From the NCBI GenBank assembly GCA_002427465.1, contig DIRC01000061.1:11484-26567 (forward strand): a stretch of 15,084 nt of DNA, read 5' to 3'. This document shows, piece after piece, positions 1 to 6,120 of this stretch. This DNA comes from Clostridiales bacterium UBA5446. Its GTDB lineage: Bacteria; Bacillota; Clostridia; Oscillospirales; Oscillospiraceae. How positions within the stretch are numbered: position 1 is the first letter of the stretch; every line of letters starts with the position of its first letter. The notes under the pieces are model-generated. The model was given only the letters and a program-made list of their open reading frames with translations, was not told the origin of the DNA and searched no databases. The position numbers and the translations under genes are program-made.

Positions 1-1
1 C

Positions 2-397
2 CTGTATGACGGCTCCTATCATCCCGTGGATTCCTCGGAGATGGCTTTTAAAACCGCCGCAAGCCTGGCGTATAAAGAGATTATTAATGCCTCCCCCGTG
101 ATTCTGGAGCCTGTCGGCCTTCTGAAAGTCAAGGTTCCCGACGCCAATATGGGCGACATTATGTCCGACCTGTCCAAACGCCGCGGAAGCCCCATGGGCA
201 TGAGTTCCGAGGGCGGCATGCAAATTGTTGAGGCCGAAGTGCCGATGGCGGAGATGGGAAGCTATGCGATCGACCTTCGCTCAATGTCGCAGGGCCGCGG
301 TTCTTTCACCTTCGAGTTTGTCCGTTACGATGAGACTCCCGCGATTATCCAGCAGAAAATTATCGAAGAGGCGAAGTCTTTGGCTGACGGCGAGTAA
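2..397 (+). CDS. Elongation factor G-like protein, C-terminal part (5' end outside window)
   Basis: The reading frame is open from base 2 to a TAA at 395-397, giving about 131 residues, the last fifth of a protein that is normally near 690 residues. The visible part matches EF-G domains IV and V: LYDGSYHPVDSSEMAFK is the conserved domain IV stretch, followed by the domain V pattern (EAEVPMAEMGSYAIDLRSM, then QGRGSFTFEF). EF-G is the cytoplasmic GTPase that moves tRNA and mRNA through the ribosome. The domain V wording resembles the second, FusA2-like EF-G paralogue common in Clostridia more than the copy in the str operon, and no rpsG or tuf follows here. A GTG at 26 could be mistaken for a start, but homology runs upstream of it. 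EF-G family is certain; which paralogue is an inference. Confidence 0.9.
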   Translation: MYDGSYHPVDSSEMAFKTAASLAYKEIINASPVILEPVGLLKVKVPDANMGDIMSDLSKRRGSPMGMSSEGGMQIVEAEVPMAEMGSYAIDLRSMSQGRGSFTFEFVRYDETPAIIQQKIIEEAKSLADGE

Positions 398-420
398 TTC
401 CGAAAAATAATCAAGAAAAA

Positions 421-456
421 TGGGCTGTTGCGCGGTTTCTCCCGCGCCGCAGCCCA
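421..456 (+). terminator. GC-rich hairpin after the EF-G-like gene
   Basis: Arms 421-435 and 442-456 pair over 15 positions with one G-U and one mismatch around a six-base loop. The hairpin lies 23 bases after the EF-G stop codon and 17 bases before the next start codon. An A-rich run precedes it, but only TTGAT follows, so the U-tract expected of a + strand intrinsic terminator is poor. It may be a weak terminator or an mRNA-end stabiliser. Confidence 0.5.
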
Positions 457-473
457 TTGATCGAGGATCAACT

Positions 474-1319
474 ATGAAATCAAACCAAAAAAACACAATG
501 TATATTTTCTGGGCCGGCGCCATTATGGTCTGCCTTGCCCTGGTACTTTTCGCGCTGCTGTTCTCTTCCTGTACAAAAGCGCCGAACCCGGCCGCTACGA
601 CTCCCCCACCTTCCGAGAGCCTCGCGCCTTCGGATAGCGGCGGCACAGCCGGCGAAGCTACCCCGAACCCCACCGCCCCTGTCGAAACGCCCCCGTCCTG
701 GGAGCTGGCCGAGACTGAGGACGCAGGCTGGGAATATGTGGACCGGATGACCTTCCTGGGAGACAGCACCACCCACGGCCTGGTCTACTACGGCGTCCTT
801 TCCGACAAGAAGGACACGACGCAGGTCTGGACCCCTGCCAGCGGCACGCTGGCCCTTTTCAACCAGAGCACCGCCACCATTGTCTATCCCGAGACCGGCG
901 AGGAAATCACCATCGTGGACGCCGTGACCCGGAAAAAGCCCGAATACCTGGTGATCACCCTGGGTGTGAACGGCGTAGCCTTCATGAACGAGGAGTATTT
1001 CACCTCCGAATATATCGCTCTGATCGAGAGCATCCAGGCCGCCAGCCCGGACACGAAGATCATCTGCAATTCCATTTATCCCGTGGCCGACAATTATGAG
1101 GAGTTGCAGTCGATCAACAATGAAAAGATCGTCGCCGCCAACGGGTGGATCAAAAACGCGGCGGAGACCACCGGCACGAAATATGCCGACAGCGCCCCGG
1201 TGCTCACCGGGGAGGACGGCTTCCTGATTCAGGATTTAAGCAACGGCGACGGCATCCACCTCAGCTCCGCCGGCTATCTCAAGGTGCTGGATTATCTGCG
1301 CACCCACGCCTATCAGTAA
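474..1319 (+). CDS. Exported SGNH/GDSL-type hydrolase
   Basis: The protein has 281 residues and is predicted to act outside the membrane as an esterase or acyl/acetyl hydrolase on an unknown substrate. Residues 9-31 are hydrophobic and end in LLFSSC, a loose lipobox with Cys33, so it is a lipoprotein or is held by an N-terminal anchor. A Pro/Thr/Ser-rich linker spans about 37-80. The hydrolase fold follows, with block I FLGDST (Ser98 nucleophile), block III LGVNG (Asn166) and block V DGIHLS (Asp259, His262). The ATG at 474 was chosen because GAGG lies seven bases before it; the in-frame ATG at 420 falls in the upstream hairpin. The DUF4358 lipoprotein gene follows after 10 bases, so the two are probably co-transcribed. 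In Clostridia such pairs often sit beside an MBOAT O-acyltransferase, which is not present here. Fold and catalytic residues are clear; the substrate is unknown. Confidence 0.87.
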   Translation: MKSNQKNTMYIFWAGAIMVCLALVLFALLFSSCTKAPNPAATTPPPSESLAPSDSGGTAGEATPNPTAPVETPPSWELAETEDAGWEYVDRMTFLGDSTTHGLVYYGVLSDKKDTTQVWTPASGTLALFNQSTATIVYPETGEEITIVDAVTRKKPEYLVITLGVNGVAFMNEEYFTSEYIALIESIQAASPDTKIICNSIYPVADNYEELQSINNEKIVAANGWIKNAAETTGTKYADSAPVLTGEDGFLIQDLSNGDGIHLSSAGYLKVLDYLRTHAYQ

Positions 1320-1329
1320 AGGAGCGGCC

Positions 1330-1815
1330 ATGAAAAAAACGATTTCGATTCTCCTTGCCGCGGCGCTGGCGCTTTGCCTGCTGGCGGGCTGCGGGAAGAA
1401 AGCCGTGTCCGAGCCGGACATGAGCGCCCTGGCTGACCTGGTTGACGCCGCCATCGGGAACGAGGGCGCCCTGGTGGAGACGGATGCGAACTATATCAAG
1501 GGCATGATGAAGATGGACGTGTCCGACTACGCCGCCTACACGGTGAAGATCAACACCATCGGCATCGCCATCGACGAATACGGCATCTTCAAGGGCGCCG
1601 ACGAGGCCCAGGCCAAGGATATCAAGACCGCCGTGGAGAACTACCTTCAGCTGCGCGAGGACACCTGGATGAAGGAATACAGGCCGGAGGAATTTCCCAA
1701 GCTCCAGGCGGCGGAGGTCTGGACCGAAGGCAATTATGTCATGTACGCCATATTGAGCGATGACGCCAAAGCCGCCGCCAGCGGCGCCTTTACCGGCGCC
1801 TTCATGGAAGGCTGA
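1330..1815 (+). CDS. DUF4358-type lipoprotein
   Basis: The protein has 161 residues with a textbook lipoprotein signal: MKK, a hydrophobic core and LLAGC, giving lipidated Cys21. The mature part resembles the DUF4358 family, whose function is not known to me. Recognisable stretches are the YIKGMMKMDVSDY segment, the I-G-I-A-I-D-E-Y-G-I-F-K strand and the later helix with EARAKDIKTAVE-like charge pattern (here EAQAKDIKTAVENY). AAGGAG overlaps the stop codon of the hydrolase gene and sits about six bases before the ATG, so translation of the two genes is probably linked. DUF4358 proteins commonly occur beside SGNH hydrolases and MBOAT acyltransferases, which suggests a role in extracellular polymer acylation; that is inference from context. 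Confidence 0.82.
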   Translation: MKKTISILLAAALALCLLAGCGKKAVSEPDMSALADLVDAAIGNEGALVETDANYIKGMMKMDVSDYAAYTVKINTIGIAIDEYGIFKGADEAQAKDIKTAVENYLQLREDTWMKEYRPEEFPKLQAAEVWTEGNYVMYAILSDDAKAAASGAFTGAFMEG

Positions 1816-1822
1816 TGAGTTT

Positions 1823-1870
1823 AATAAACATCCCCGCGGGCCAAAGCCCGCGGGGATGTTTATTTTATTT
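1823..1870. terminator. Bidirectional intrinsic terminator between convergent genes
   Basis: Arms 1823-1841 and 1846-1864 form a perfect 19-bp stem around a CAAA loop, with a GC-rich core (CCCCGCGGGC) and A/T-rich ends. On the + strand it runs into TTTATTTTATTT after the DUF4358 gene. On the - strand it begins at the stop codon of pdp and ends in a T-rich run. It therefore serves both convergent genes. Confidence 0.92.
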
Positions 1871-3169
1871 GATGACCGCCTTGATAAAAGGCTTCTTCTC
1901 CGGCCTTTCCCCGGAGATCTCATAACACGCCCTCAGGAGTGCGGCAGCCTCCCCGGCTCTATCCGCGTCCGGCGCGTGAATGGTGGCCAGACTGTCATGT
2001 TCGTTTACATAATCTCCAGTCTTTTTATGCAGAACGACACCTACCGAAAGGTCAATCTTGCTCTCCTTTGTTGCCCTGCCACCGCCAAGATGCATACTGA
2101 CACCGCCCACGGCCTCCGCATCTATGTGGTTAACATAACCCTTTTTCATTGCCTGAACGGAAATCTGCACCGGAGCCTGGGGAAGCTTTGATACGTCATA
2201 GACCGCAGCTCTGTCCCCGCCCTGGGCGGCAACAAATTCCGTAAACTTTGAAAGCGCGGAGCCGTCCCTAATGCCGTTTTCCAGAGCCGATCGGGCTTCT
2301 CCATCACCGGCAAACCGGCCGCTTCCAGTGAGTATTCCCGCGCCGAGGGTCAGGCAAAGCTCCAGCAGATTCCCGGCAAACTCCCCTTTCAGCAGGGCTA
2401 TTGCCTCCTTGACCTCCAGCGCGTTGCCAACGGCGTCTCCCAGAGGCTCGTCCATATCCGTTATGCAGGCCATGGTTTTCCTGCCGGCCAGCTTTCCGAT
2501 CTCCACCATTTCGGTTGCCAATTCCCGGGCTTGCGCCACGGTTTTCATAAAAGAGCCGCTTCCGCACTTAACGTCCAGAACGATCACGTCCGCCCCTGCC
2601 GCCAGCTTTTTTGACATGATGCTGCTGGCGATCAGGGGAATGGACGGCACTGTTCCCGTCACATCGCGAAGGGCATAGAGCTTTTTGTCCGCTGGAACGA
2701 GATCCGCCGTCTGCCCCGCGATGGCGAAGCCGACGCGCGCCACATTTTCCAGGAAAGCGGCCATCGGCAGGCTGGTGCTGAATCCGGGGATGCTCTCCAG
2801 CTTATCTATGGTACCGCCGGTATGGCCCAGTCCCCGGCCCGACATTTTCGCCATTCTGACTCCCTGGGCGGCAACCATCGGAAGCAGCGCAATGGAGGTT
2901 TTGTCCCCCACGCCTCCGGTACTGTGCTTGTCCGCCTTGACGCCGGGAATCGGCGAAAGATCCAGCGTGTCCCCGCTATTCATCATGGACAGGGTCATGT
3001 CCAGAGTCTCCCGCCGATCCATGCCGCGCCACACGATTGCCATAAGCATCGCCGACATCTGGTAGTCCGGTATTTCTCCCGCGGTATATCCTTTGACCAT
3101 GTAGGCGATCTCGTCGGTGGTCAAAGCCCCGCCGTCGCGTTTTTTTACAATCAAGTCGGTCATCCGCAC
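1865..3169 (-). CDS. pdp: Pyrimidine-nucleoside phosphorylase
   Basis: This cytoplasmic enzyme splits uridine, thymidine and deoxyuridine with phosphate into base and (deoxy)ribose-1-phosphate for salvage and carbon use. The 434 residues match the family length. The phosphate-binding KHSTGGVGDK motif is at 81-90, the GRGLGHTGGTIDKLES signature at 111-126, and the C-terminal alpha/beta domain (VGGVSMHLGGGRATKES, then GVVLHKKTGDYV) is complete. The GTG start at 3167-3169 gives the family-typical MRM N-terminus and lies 10 bases after AAGGAG; the ATG two codons later is too far from it. It is the last gene of the - strand block and has a candidate promoter of its own (3203-3232). Low-GC relatives call this enzyme Pdp; a strict thymidine phosphorylase (DeoA) is the alternative, less likely because length and N-terminus resemble Pdp. 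Confidence 0.94.
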   Translation of the reverse strand: MRMTDLIVKKRDGGALTTDEIAYMVKGYTAGEIPDYQMSAMLMAIVWRGMDRRETLDMTLSMMNSGDTLDLSPIPGVKADKHSTGGVGDKTSIALLPMVAAQGVRMAKMSGRGLGHTGGTIDKLESIPGFSTSLPMAAFLENVARVGFAIAGQTADLVPADKKLYALRDVTGTVPSIPLIASSIMSKKLAAGADVIVLDVKCGSGSFMKTVAQARELATEMVEIGKLAGRKTMACITDMDEPLGDAVGNALEVKEAIALLKGEFAGNLLELCLTLGAGILTGSGRFAGDGEARSALENGIRDGSALSKFTEFVAAQGGDRAAVYDVSKLPQAPVQISVQAMKKGYVNHIDAEAVGGVSMHLGGGRATKESKIDLSVGVVLHKKTGDYVNEHDSLATIHAPDADRAGEAAALLRACYEISGERPEKKPFIKAVIK

Positions 3170-3202
3170 AGGTGCGCATCTCCTTCATTGGCATATGAAG
3201 GT

Positions 3203-3232
3203 ATTGTATCACGGATTACCTGGGAAAAACAA
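3203..3232 (-). promoter_or_regulatory. Candidate promoter for pdp
   Basis: On the - strand there is TTGTTT (3227-3232), an 18-base spacer and TACAAT (3203-3208). Transcription would begin near 3196, leaving a short leader with the AAGGAG site. The -35 box overlaps the last codons of the upstream gene. Confidence 0.55.
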
Positions 3233-3827
3233 TATATTCCCGGCCGTTGATGTTCCGGATTGCCCCTTCGGCGCCCTTCGGGATGGTGATCGCATTGTCC
3301 GCGGGAAGCGCGATAAGCAGACGCTCTCCGTCAAAGGTGCTCAGCGTCCCATCCGGCGCGGAGAACCACAGTGTTTCACATTCGCCCTCCGTGGACGGCG
3401 TCTCTACAGCCGCCTTCGGGATCGGCGTTTCTACCGGCGTCTTCGGGATCGGCGTCTCAGCCGGCGTCTTCGGGACCCGCGTCTCAGCCGGCGTCTTCGG
3501 AACCGGCGTCCCTAACAGCGCCTTCGGAGCTTTTTCAGGAGCGGTTCCGGTACCGGAATCCCCGCGCCTGCCCGATGGGCCTGCGTATTCAATCTCTGCC
3601 GGAAATTCCGCCATCGCGGCCCGGCTGAGGCGTTTGACAAGGCGCAGAACGCCGTTTTCAGGCCACATCATGCCTAAGTAGCCTTCGCCGCCCCCGCCAT
3701 AAACCGATATGCGGAACAGTTCTCCGTTATCTGCCGCCGAAGCGTCAAAGACCGTCATCAGCCCTTCCCGCTCAACTTTTAGCGTCCCTACCCGCTCCCC
3801 TTCAGTCATGATTGGATATTCGCTCAT
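3216..3827 (-). CDS. Protein of unknown function with Pro-Lys-Thr repeat linker
   Basis: The product has 203 residues, with no signal peptide or membrane segment. It shows three parts: a beta-rich N-terminal domain (about 1-82; ends of note are YGGGGEGYLGMMWPENG and LVKRLSR), a low-complexity linker (about 84-148) holding four nine-residue repeats of the form VPKTPAETP (109-144), and a C-terminal domain (about 150-203; LWFSAPDGTLSTFDGE and GREYIVF). I recall similar two-domain hypothetical proteins in Oscillospiraceae but know no function. The start at 3827 has GGAGG seven bases upstream. An in-frame extension to 4088 would run through the terminator and the neighbouring gene and is rejected. 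The gene begins immediately after an intrinsic terminator, so its expression probably depends on read-through. A scaffold or linker protein is possible but speculative. Confidence 0.8.
   Translation of the reverse strand: MSEYPIMTEGERVGTLKVEREGLMTVFDASAADNGELFRISVYGGGGEGYLGMMWPENGVLRLVKRLSRAAMAEFPAEIEYAGPSGRRGDSGTGTAPEKAPKALLGTPVPKTPAETRVPKTPAETPIPKTPVETPIPKAAVETPSTEGECETLWFSAPDGTLSTFDGERLLIALPADNAITIPKGAEGAIRNINGREYIVFPR
3396..3503 (-). repeat. Four tandem 27-bp repeats inside the coding region
   Basis: The segment encodes four consecutive nine-residue units: VPKTPAETR, VPKTPAETP, IPKTPVETP and IPKAAVETP. The unit is 27 bp, so copy-number change keeps the frame. Units decay towards the C-terminal end. 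A related but unrepeated GTP precedes the array. Confidence 0.9.
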
Positions 3828-3839
3828 TGCAGCACCTCC

Positions 3840-3880
3840 AAAAAAAGTCTCCCGCTCACACAAGTGTATGAGCGGGAGAC
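3840..3880 (-). terminator. Intrinsic terminator after the exported protein gene
   Basis: Arms 3847-3858 and 3869-3880 form a perfect 12-bp stem (GTCTCCCGCTCA), followed on the - strand by seven T residues (3840-3846). It lies 15 bases after the upstream stop codon. The T run abuts the GGAGG ribosome binding site of the next gene, leaving no room for a promoter between them. Confidence 0.88.
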
Positions 3881-3895
3881 CCGGGTTTATGCCAG

Positions 3896-4372
3896 TTATC
3901 CGATGGTGAAGACGCCGCGGACAAGCAGGGTGACACTCCCCCCGGCCTTTAGTCCGTCGCCGGATACGGAGGTCATATAAAGATGGTTCGCCGTCAGGGA
4001 TGTCCCCGACGACACCGACGCGCCGGCAGACACATCCAGCAGCGCGCCCACGGCGGAGGCGCTGCCCGAGCGGAAAAGGATTTCGCACCCTGCGTTGCCG
4101 GAAAGCGTCTGACCGCTGGAGAGGGAGACAACCTCGAATACACCGGCGGCTCCTGCCATCTCCTGCTCAAAAGAAAACTCCAACTGCTCCATGGCCGCGG
4201 CCAGATGGTTGTCAAAATCGCCCATAATAGACGGTTCGAGCGTGTCAGTGAGATAGCTGACCGTAACCAGCGGGTCCGATTGGGTGCCGTAGTTTGTAGC
4301 TGCGTAAACGCCCGCCCCCGCTGCCAGAACCGCCACAACAATCAGCAGAATGATGACCTTCCATTTTTTCAT
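3896..4372 (-). CDS. Exported or membrane-anchored protein of unknown function
   Basis: The protein has 158 residues. Residues 1-25 form a signal peptide or N-terminal anchor (MKKWKV, then a long Ile/Leu/Val/Ala run), with a possible signal peptidase site after VYA. The mature part starts TNYGTQSDPLVTVSYL, has a short helical region (about 52-74) and a beta-rich C-terminal domain with CEILFRSGSA, SGTSLTANHLYM and SVTLLVRGVFTIG. This C-terminal pattern (a repeat-free R-S/T-G-x-A segment, then NHL and a terminal V-R/K-G strand) recurs in clostridial secreted proteins I have seen annotated only as hypothetical. The ATG has GGAGG eight bases upstream. The gene follows ndoA on the same strand and ends at a strong terminator. 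Secretion is well supported; the function is unknown. Confidence 0.82.
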   Translation of the reverse strand: MKKWKVIILLIVVAVLAAGAGVYAATNYGTQSDPLVTVSYLTDTLEPSIMGDFDNHLAAAMEQLEFSFEQEMAGAAGVFEVVSLSSGQTLSGNAGCEILFRSGSASAVGALLDVSAGASVSSGTSLTANHLYMTSVSGDGLKAGGSVTLLVRGVFTIG

Positions 4373-4413
4373 TTCTATGTACCTCCGGATTTATCTTAGA
4401 GAATAGGGGGTAT

Positions 4414-4435
4414 CCCGGGCCGGGCACGGCCCGGG
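4414..4435 (-). terminator. GC hairpin between ndoA and the exported protein gene
   Basis: CCCGGGCCG (4414-4422) and CGGCCCGGG (4427-4435) form a perfect 9-bp stem with a four-base loop, 18 bases past the ndoA stop codon. On the - strand it is followed by ATACCCCC, not a U-tract; a T run exists only on the + strand side (4439-4442), where no gene is being terminated. It may be a partial terminator, a processing site or a 3'-end stabiliser. Confidence 0.4.
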
Positions 4436-4453
4436 AGCTTTTGTAACATGACA

Positions 4454-4807
4454 TCACTGCACCAGCCCAAAGCTGACGGCAATAGCATTGTCGACTCTGC
4501 CCATCGTAGCATTGTCGAGCTGTCCCATCCGCTCACGCAGACGGGATTTATCGATTGTACGTACCTGCTCCAGCAAGATGACGCTATCGCGGGAAAGCCC
4601 GTAATTCCTGGCGGCAAGCTCTATATGCGTCGGCAGACGGGCTTTTCCGGTCTGCGAGGTAATTGCTGCCGCGATGACGGTGGGGCTATGGCGATTGCCC
4701 GTGTCGTTCTGAACGATCAAAACCGGGCGCATACCTCCCTGCTCACTGCCCACAACCGGGCTCAGGTCTGCATAGTAGATGTCCCCTCGTTTAACTGTAT
4801 TTTGCAT
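4454..4807 (-). CDS. ndoA: MazF/PemK-family endoribonuclease toxin, NdoA type
   Basis: The 117-residue protein matches the chromosomal NdoA/EndoA/MazF family of Firmicutes, which cuts single-stranded RNA at short sequences (UACAU in B. subtilis). It carries the near-invariant VKRGDIYYADLSPVVGSEQG block, Arg27 and Thr50, which align with catalytic Arg25 and Thr48 of the B. subtilis enzyme, and RDSVILLEQVRTIDK. The ATG at 4805-4807 gives the family's usual length; an upstream in-frame GTG at 4871-4873 would add 22 unrelated residues inside an inverted repeat. A GGAG lies about 14 bases upstream, further than usual. alr lies upstream in the same direction, as in Bacillus, but the antitoxin gene that normally lies between them is absent. 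Family assignment is certain; how activity is held in check is not visible. Confidence 0.94.
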   Translation of the reverse strand: MQNTVKRGDIYYADLSPVVGSEQGGMRPVLIVQNDTGNRHSPTVIAAAITSQTGKARLPTHIELAARNYGLSRDSVILLEQVRTIDKSRLRERMGQLDNATMGRVDNAIAVSFGLVQ

Positions 4808-4870
4808 GTGAGCTTCACTCTCCGTAGATAGTTGCCCATTCACATTGTATGTAGGGCTCCGGTCGGTATC

Positions 4871-4887
4871 CACCGAGCAGCTCGGTG
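4871..4887. repeat. Perfect inverted repeat in the alr-ndoA gap
   Basis: CACCGAGC and GCTCGGTG flank a single A: an 8-bp dyad 64 bases upstream of the ndoA start codon. It could be a short RNA hairpin (six base pairs with a five-base loop) or a protein-binding dyad. No T run follows, so it is not an intrinsic terminator. The rest of the 175-base gap (4808-4982) is AT-rich on the alr side and holds no credible open reading frame. Confidence 0.5.
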
Positions 4888-4982
4888 CCGCCGTCGGTAT
4901 TATTCTCGCACGGAGAGGAAAGTTTTATACATAAGTCGGATTATGACTTGAAATATTTACTCCTTGAAAAATTATTAAACTA

Positions 4983-6101
4983 CTAAGAAATATATATGCG
5001 CGGCACCCGGGGCGAAAGGGCGCAGAAAAGCTCATAAGATATCGTACCGGCCTTTTCCGCCTGCTCATCCACCGAAATCCCGGCGCCGAACAGCGTCGCC
5101 ACGTCGCCGGGGCGGACGTCCGGTAAGTCCGTAACGTCCAGCATGCACATGTCCATACAGATCCGTCCCACCTGTTTTACACGCAGGCCATGTACCAGCA
5201 CTTCGATTTTTCCGGAAAGGGCCCGGTGCAGCCCATCGGCATATCCCATGGGCATAACGGCCATCGTCGTATCCCGGGGGCAGGTAAATATCCGGCCATA
5301 GCTGATGGTGTCGCCCTTTTTATGCTTTGTCACCGCGGAAATCCGGCTTTTCGCCGTCATGACCGGGCGCAGGTCAAGGCCGCCCCGTTCCGCGCCGGGA
5401 TAAGCCCCGTACAGCAGCAGACCGGGACGCACCATGTCCAGGGCCATCCAGGGATAGTTTACCACGGCGCCGCTGTTCGCACAATGCCGAATTCCCAGGC
5501 TTTTCCCGGTTTCATTTTCCAGCCTGTCCACCGCTGTGCCAAAGGCTTTAAACTGCTCCTCGGTGAACGGGTCTCCCGCAATGTCCGAGACGGCAAAATG
5601 CGTGAACACTCCCTCGACCGAAATATGCCGCAGGGTTAACAGCTCCAACGCCTCAGCGAATGATTCCGGCCGGCCGACGCCGAAGCCCGTCCGCCCCATG
5701 CCGGTATCCAGCTTGATGTGGGCGCGGAGCGTCAGCCCGGTTCCCGCCAGCTCCGCGTTCATCGCGCGGGCCCCCTCAATATCCCCTATGGCCTGAATAA
5801 CATCCAGCCGCGCAATATCCCGCGCCAGCCCGGCGTGCGCGGGCGCAAGCATCAGAATCGGCAGCCCGATCCCTCCCGCGCGCAGCTCCGCGGCTTCGTC
5901 GTAACACGAAACCGCGATGTATTCCGCGCCGATGCTCTCCAGCCGCCGGGCCGTCTGAATAGCCCCGTGGCCGTAGGCATTCGCCTTGCACAACCCCGCA
6001 AACCGGCAGCCGGCCGGAAGCCTGTTTCTGATTTCATGATAATTGTGCTCCAGATTTCCCAGGTTAACCTCCGCCCAGGTACGTACATCTTTATCTGGCA
6101 T
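4983..6101 (-). CDS. alr: Alanine racemase
   Basis: This PLP enzyme interconverts L- and D-alanine, supplying D-alanine for peptidoglycan. The 372 residues match the family. The PLP lysine is Lys39 in CKANAYGHG, the KLDTGMGRTGF segment (130-140) contains the usual carbamylated-Lys position and an active-site Arg, and the second catalytic base is Tyr268 in ISYGR. MGYADG (285-290) and GRICMDM (312-318) are also typical. The start at 6101 has AAGGA seven bases upstream and gives a family-like N-terminus; a longer frame to 6137 would overlap the previous gene. It sits 19 bases after the GerS/YdcC-like lipoprotein gene and upstream of ndoA, the same order as in B. subtilis apart from the missing antitoxin gene. 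A dedicated spore alanine racemase is possible given the neighbour, but cannot be told from sequence. Confidence 0.96.
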   Translation of the reverse strand: MPDKDVRTWAEVNLGNLEHNYHEIRNRLPAGCRFAGLCKANAYGHGAIQTARRLESIGAEYIAVSCYDEAAELRAGGIGLPILMLAPAHAGLARDIARLDVIQAIGDIEGARAMNAELAGTGLTLRAHIKLDTGMGRTGFGVGRPESFAEALELLTLRHISVEGVFTHFAVSDIAGDPFTEEQFKAFGTAVDRLENETGKSLGIRHCANSGAVVNYPWMALDMVRPGLLLYGAYPGAERGGLDLRPVMTAKSRISAVTKHKKGDTISYGRIFTCPRDTTMAVMPMGYADGLHRALSGKIEVLVHGLRVKQVGRICMDMCMLDVTDLPDVRPGDVATLFGAGISVDEQAEKAGTISYELFCALSPRVPRIYIS

Positions 6102-6120
6102 TCCATTTCCTTCTTTTGCT

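Noticed and set aside
420..473. Longer SGNH hydrolase starting at ATG 420
   Set aside because: The extra codons lie within the hairpin after the EF-G-like gene and would hide the signal sequence; the ATG at 474 has a good ribosome site.
3396..3503. CRISPR array
   Set aside because: The 27-bp units are directly contiguous, with no spacers, and are in frame with a coding region.
3247..3681. + strand frame with Gly-Val-Phe repeats
   Set aside because: It is the reverse strand of the 27-bp coding repeats of the 203-residue protein gene and has no ribosome site.
3828..4088. N-terminal extension of the 203-residue repeat protein
   Set aside because: The extension would read through the intrinsic terminator and the coding region of the neighbouring exported protein in another frame; GGAGG and the family-like N-terminus place the start at 3827.
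4808..4873. Longer ndoA product starting at GTG 4871-4873
   Set aside because: The 22 extra residues are unlike the family, and the start would sit inside an inverted repeat without a ribosome site.
4900..4982. Promoter for ndoA within the alr-ndoA gap
   Set aside because: A TATAAA-like box (4924-4929) exists, but the -35 region (TTCAAG) is poor; co-transcription with alr is as likely.
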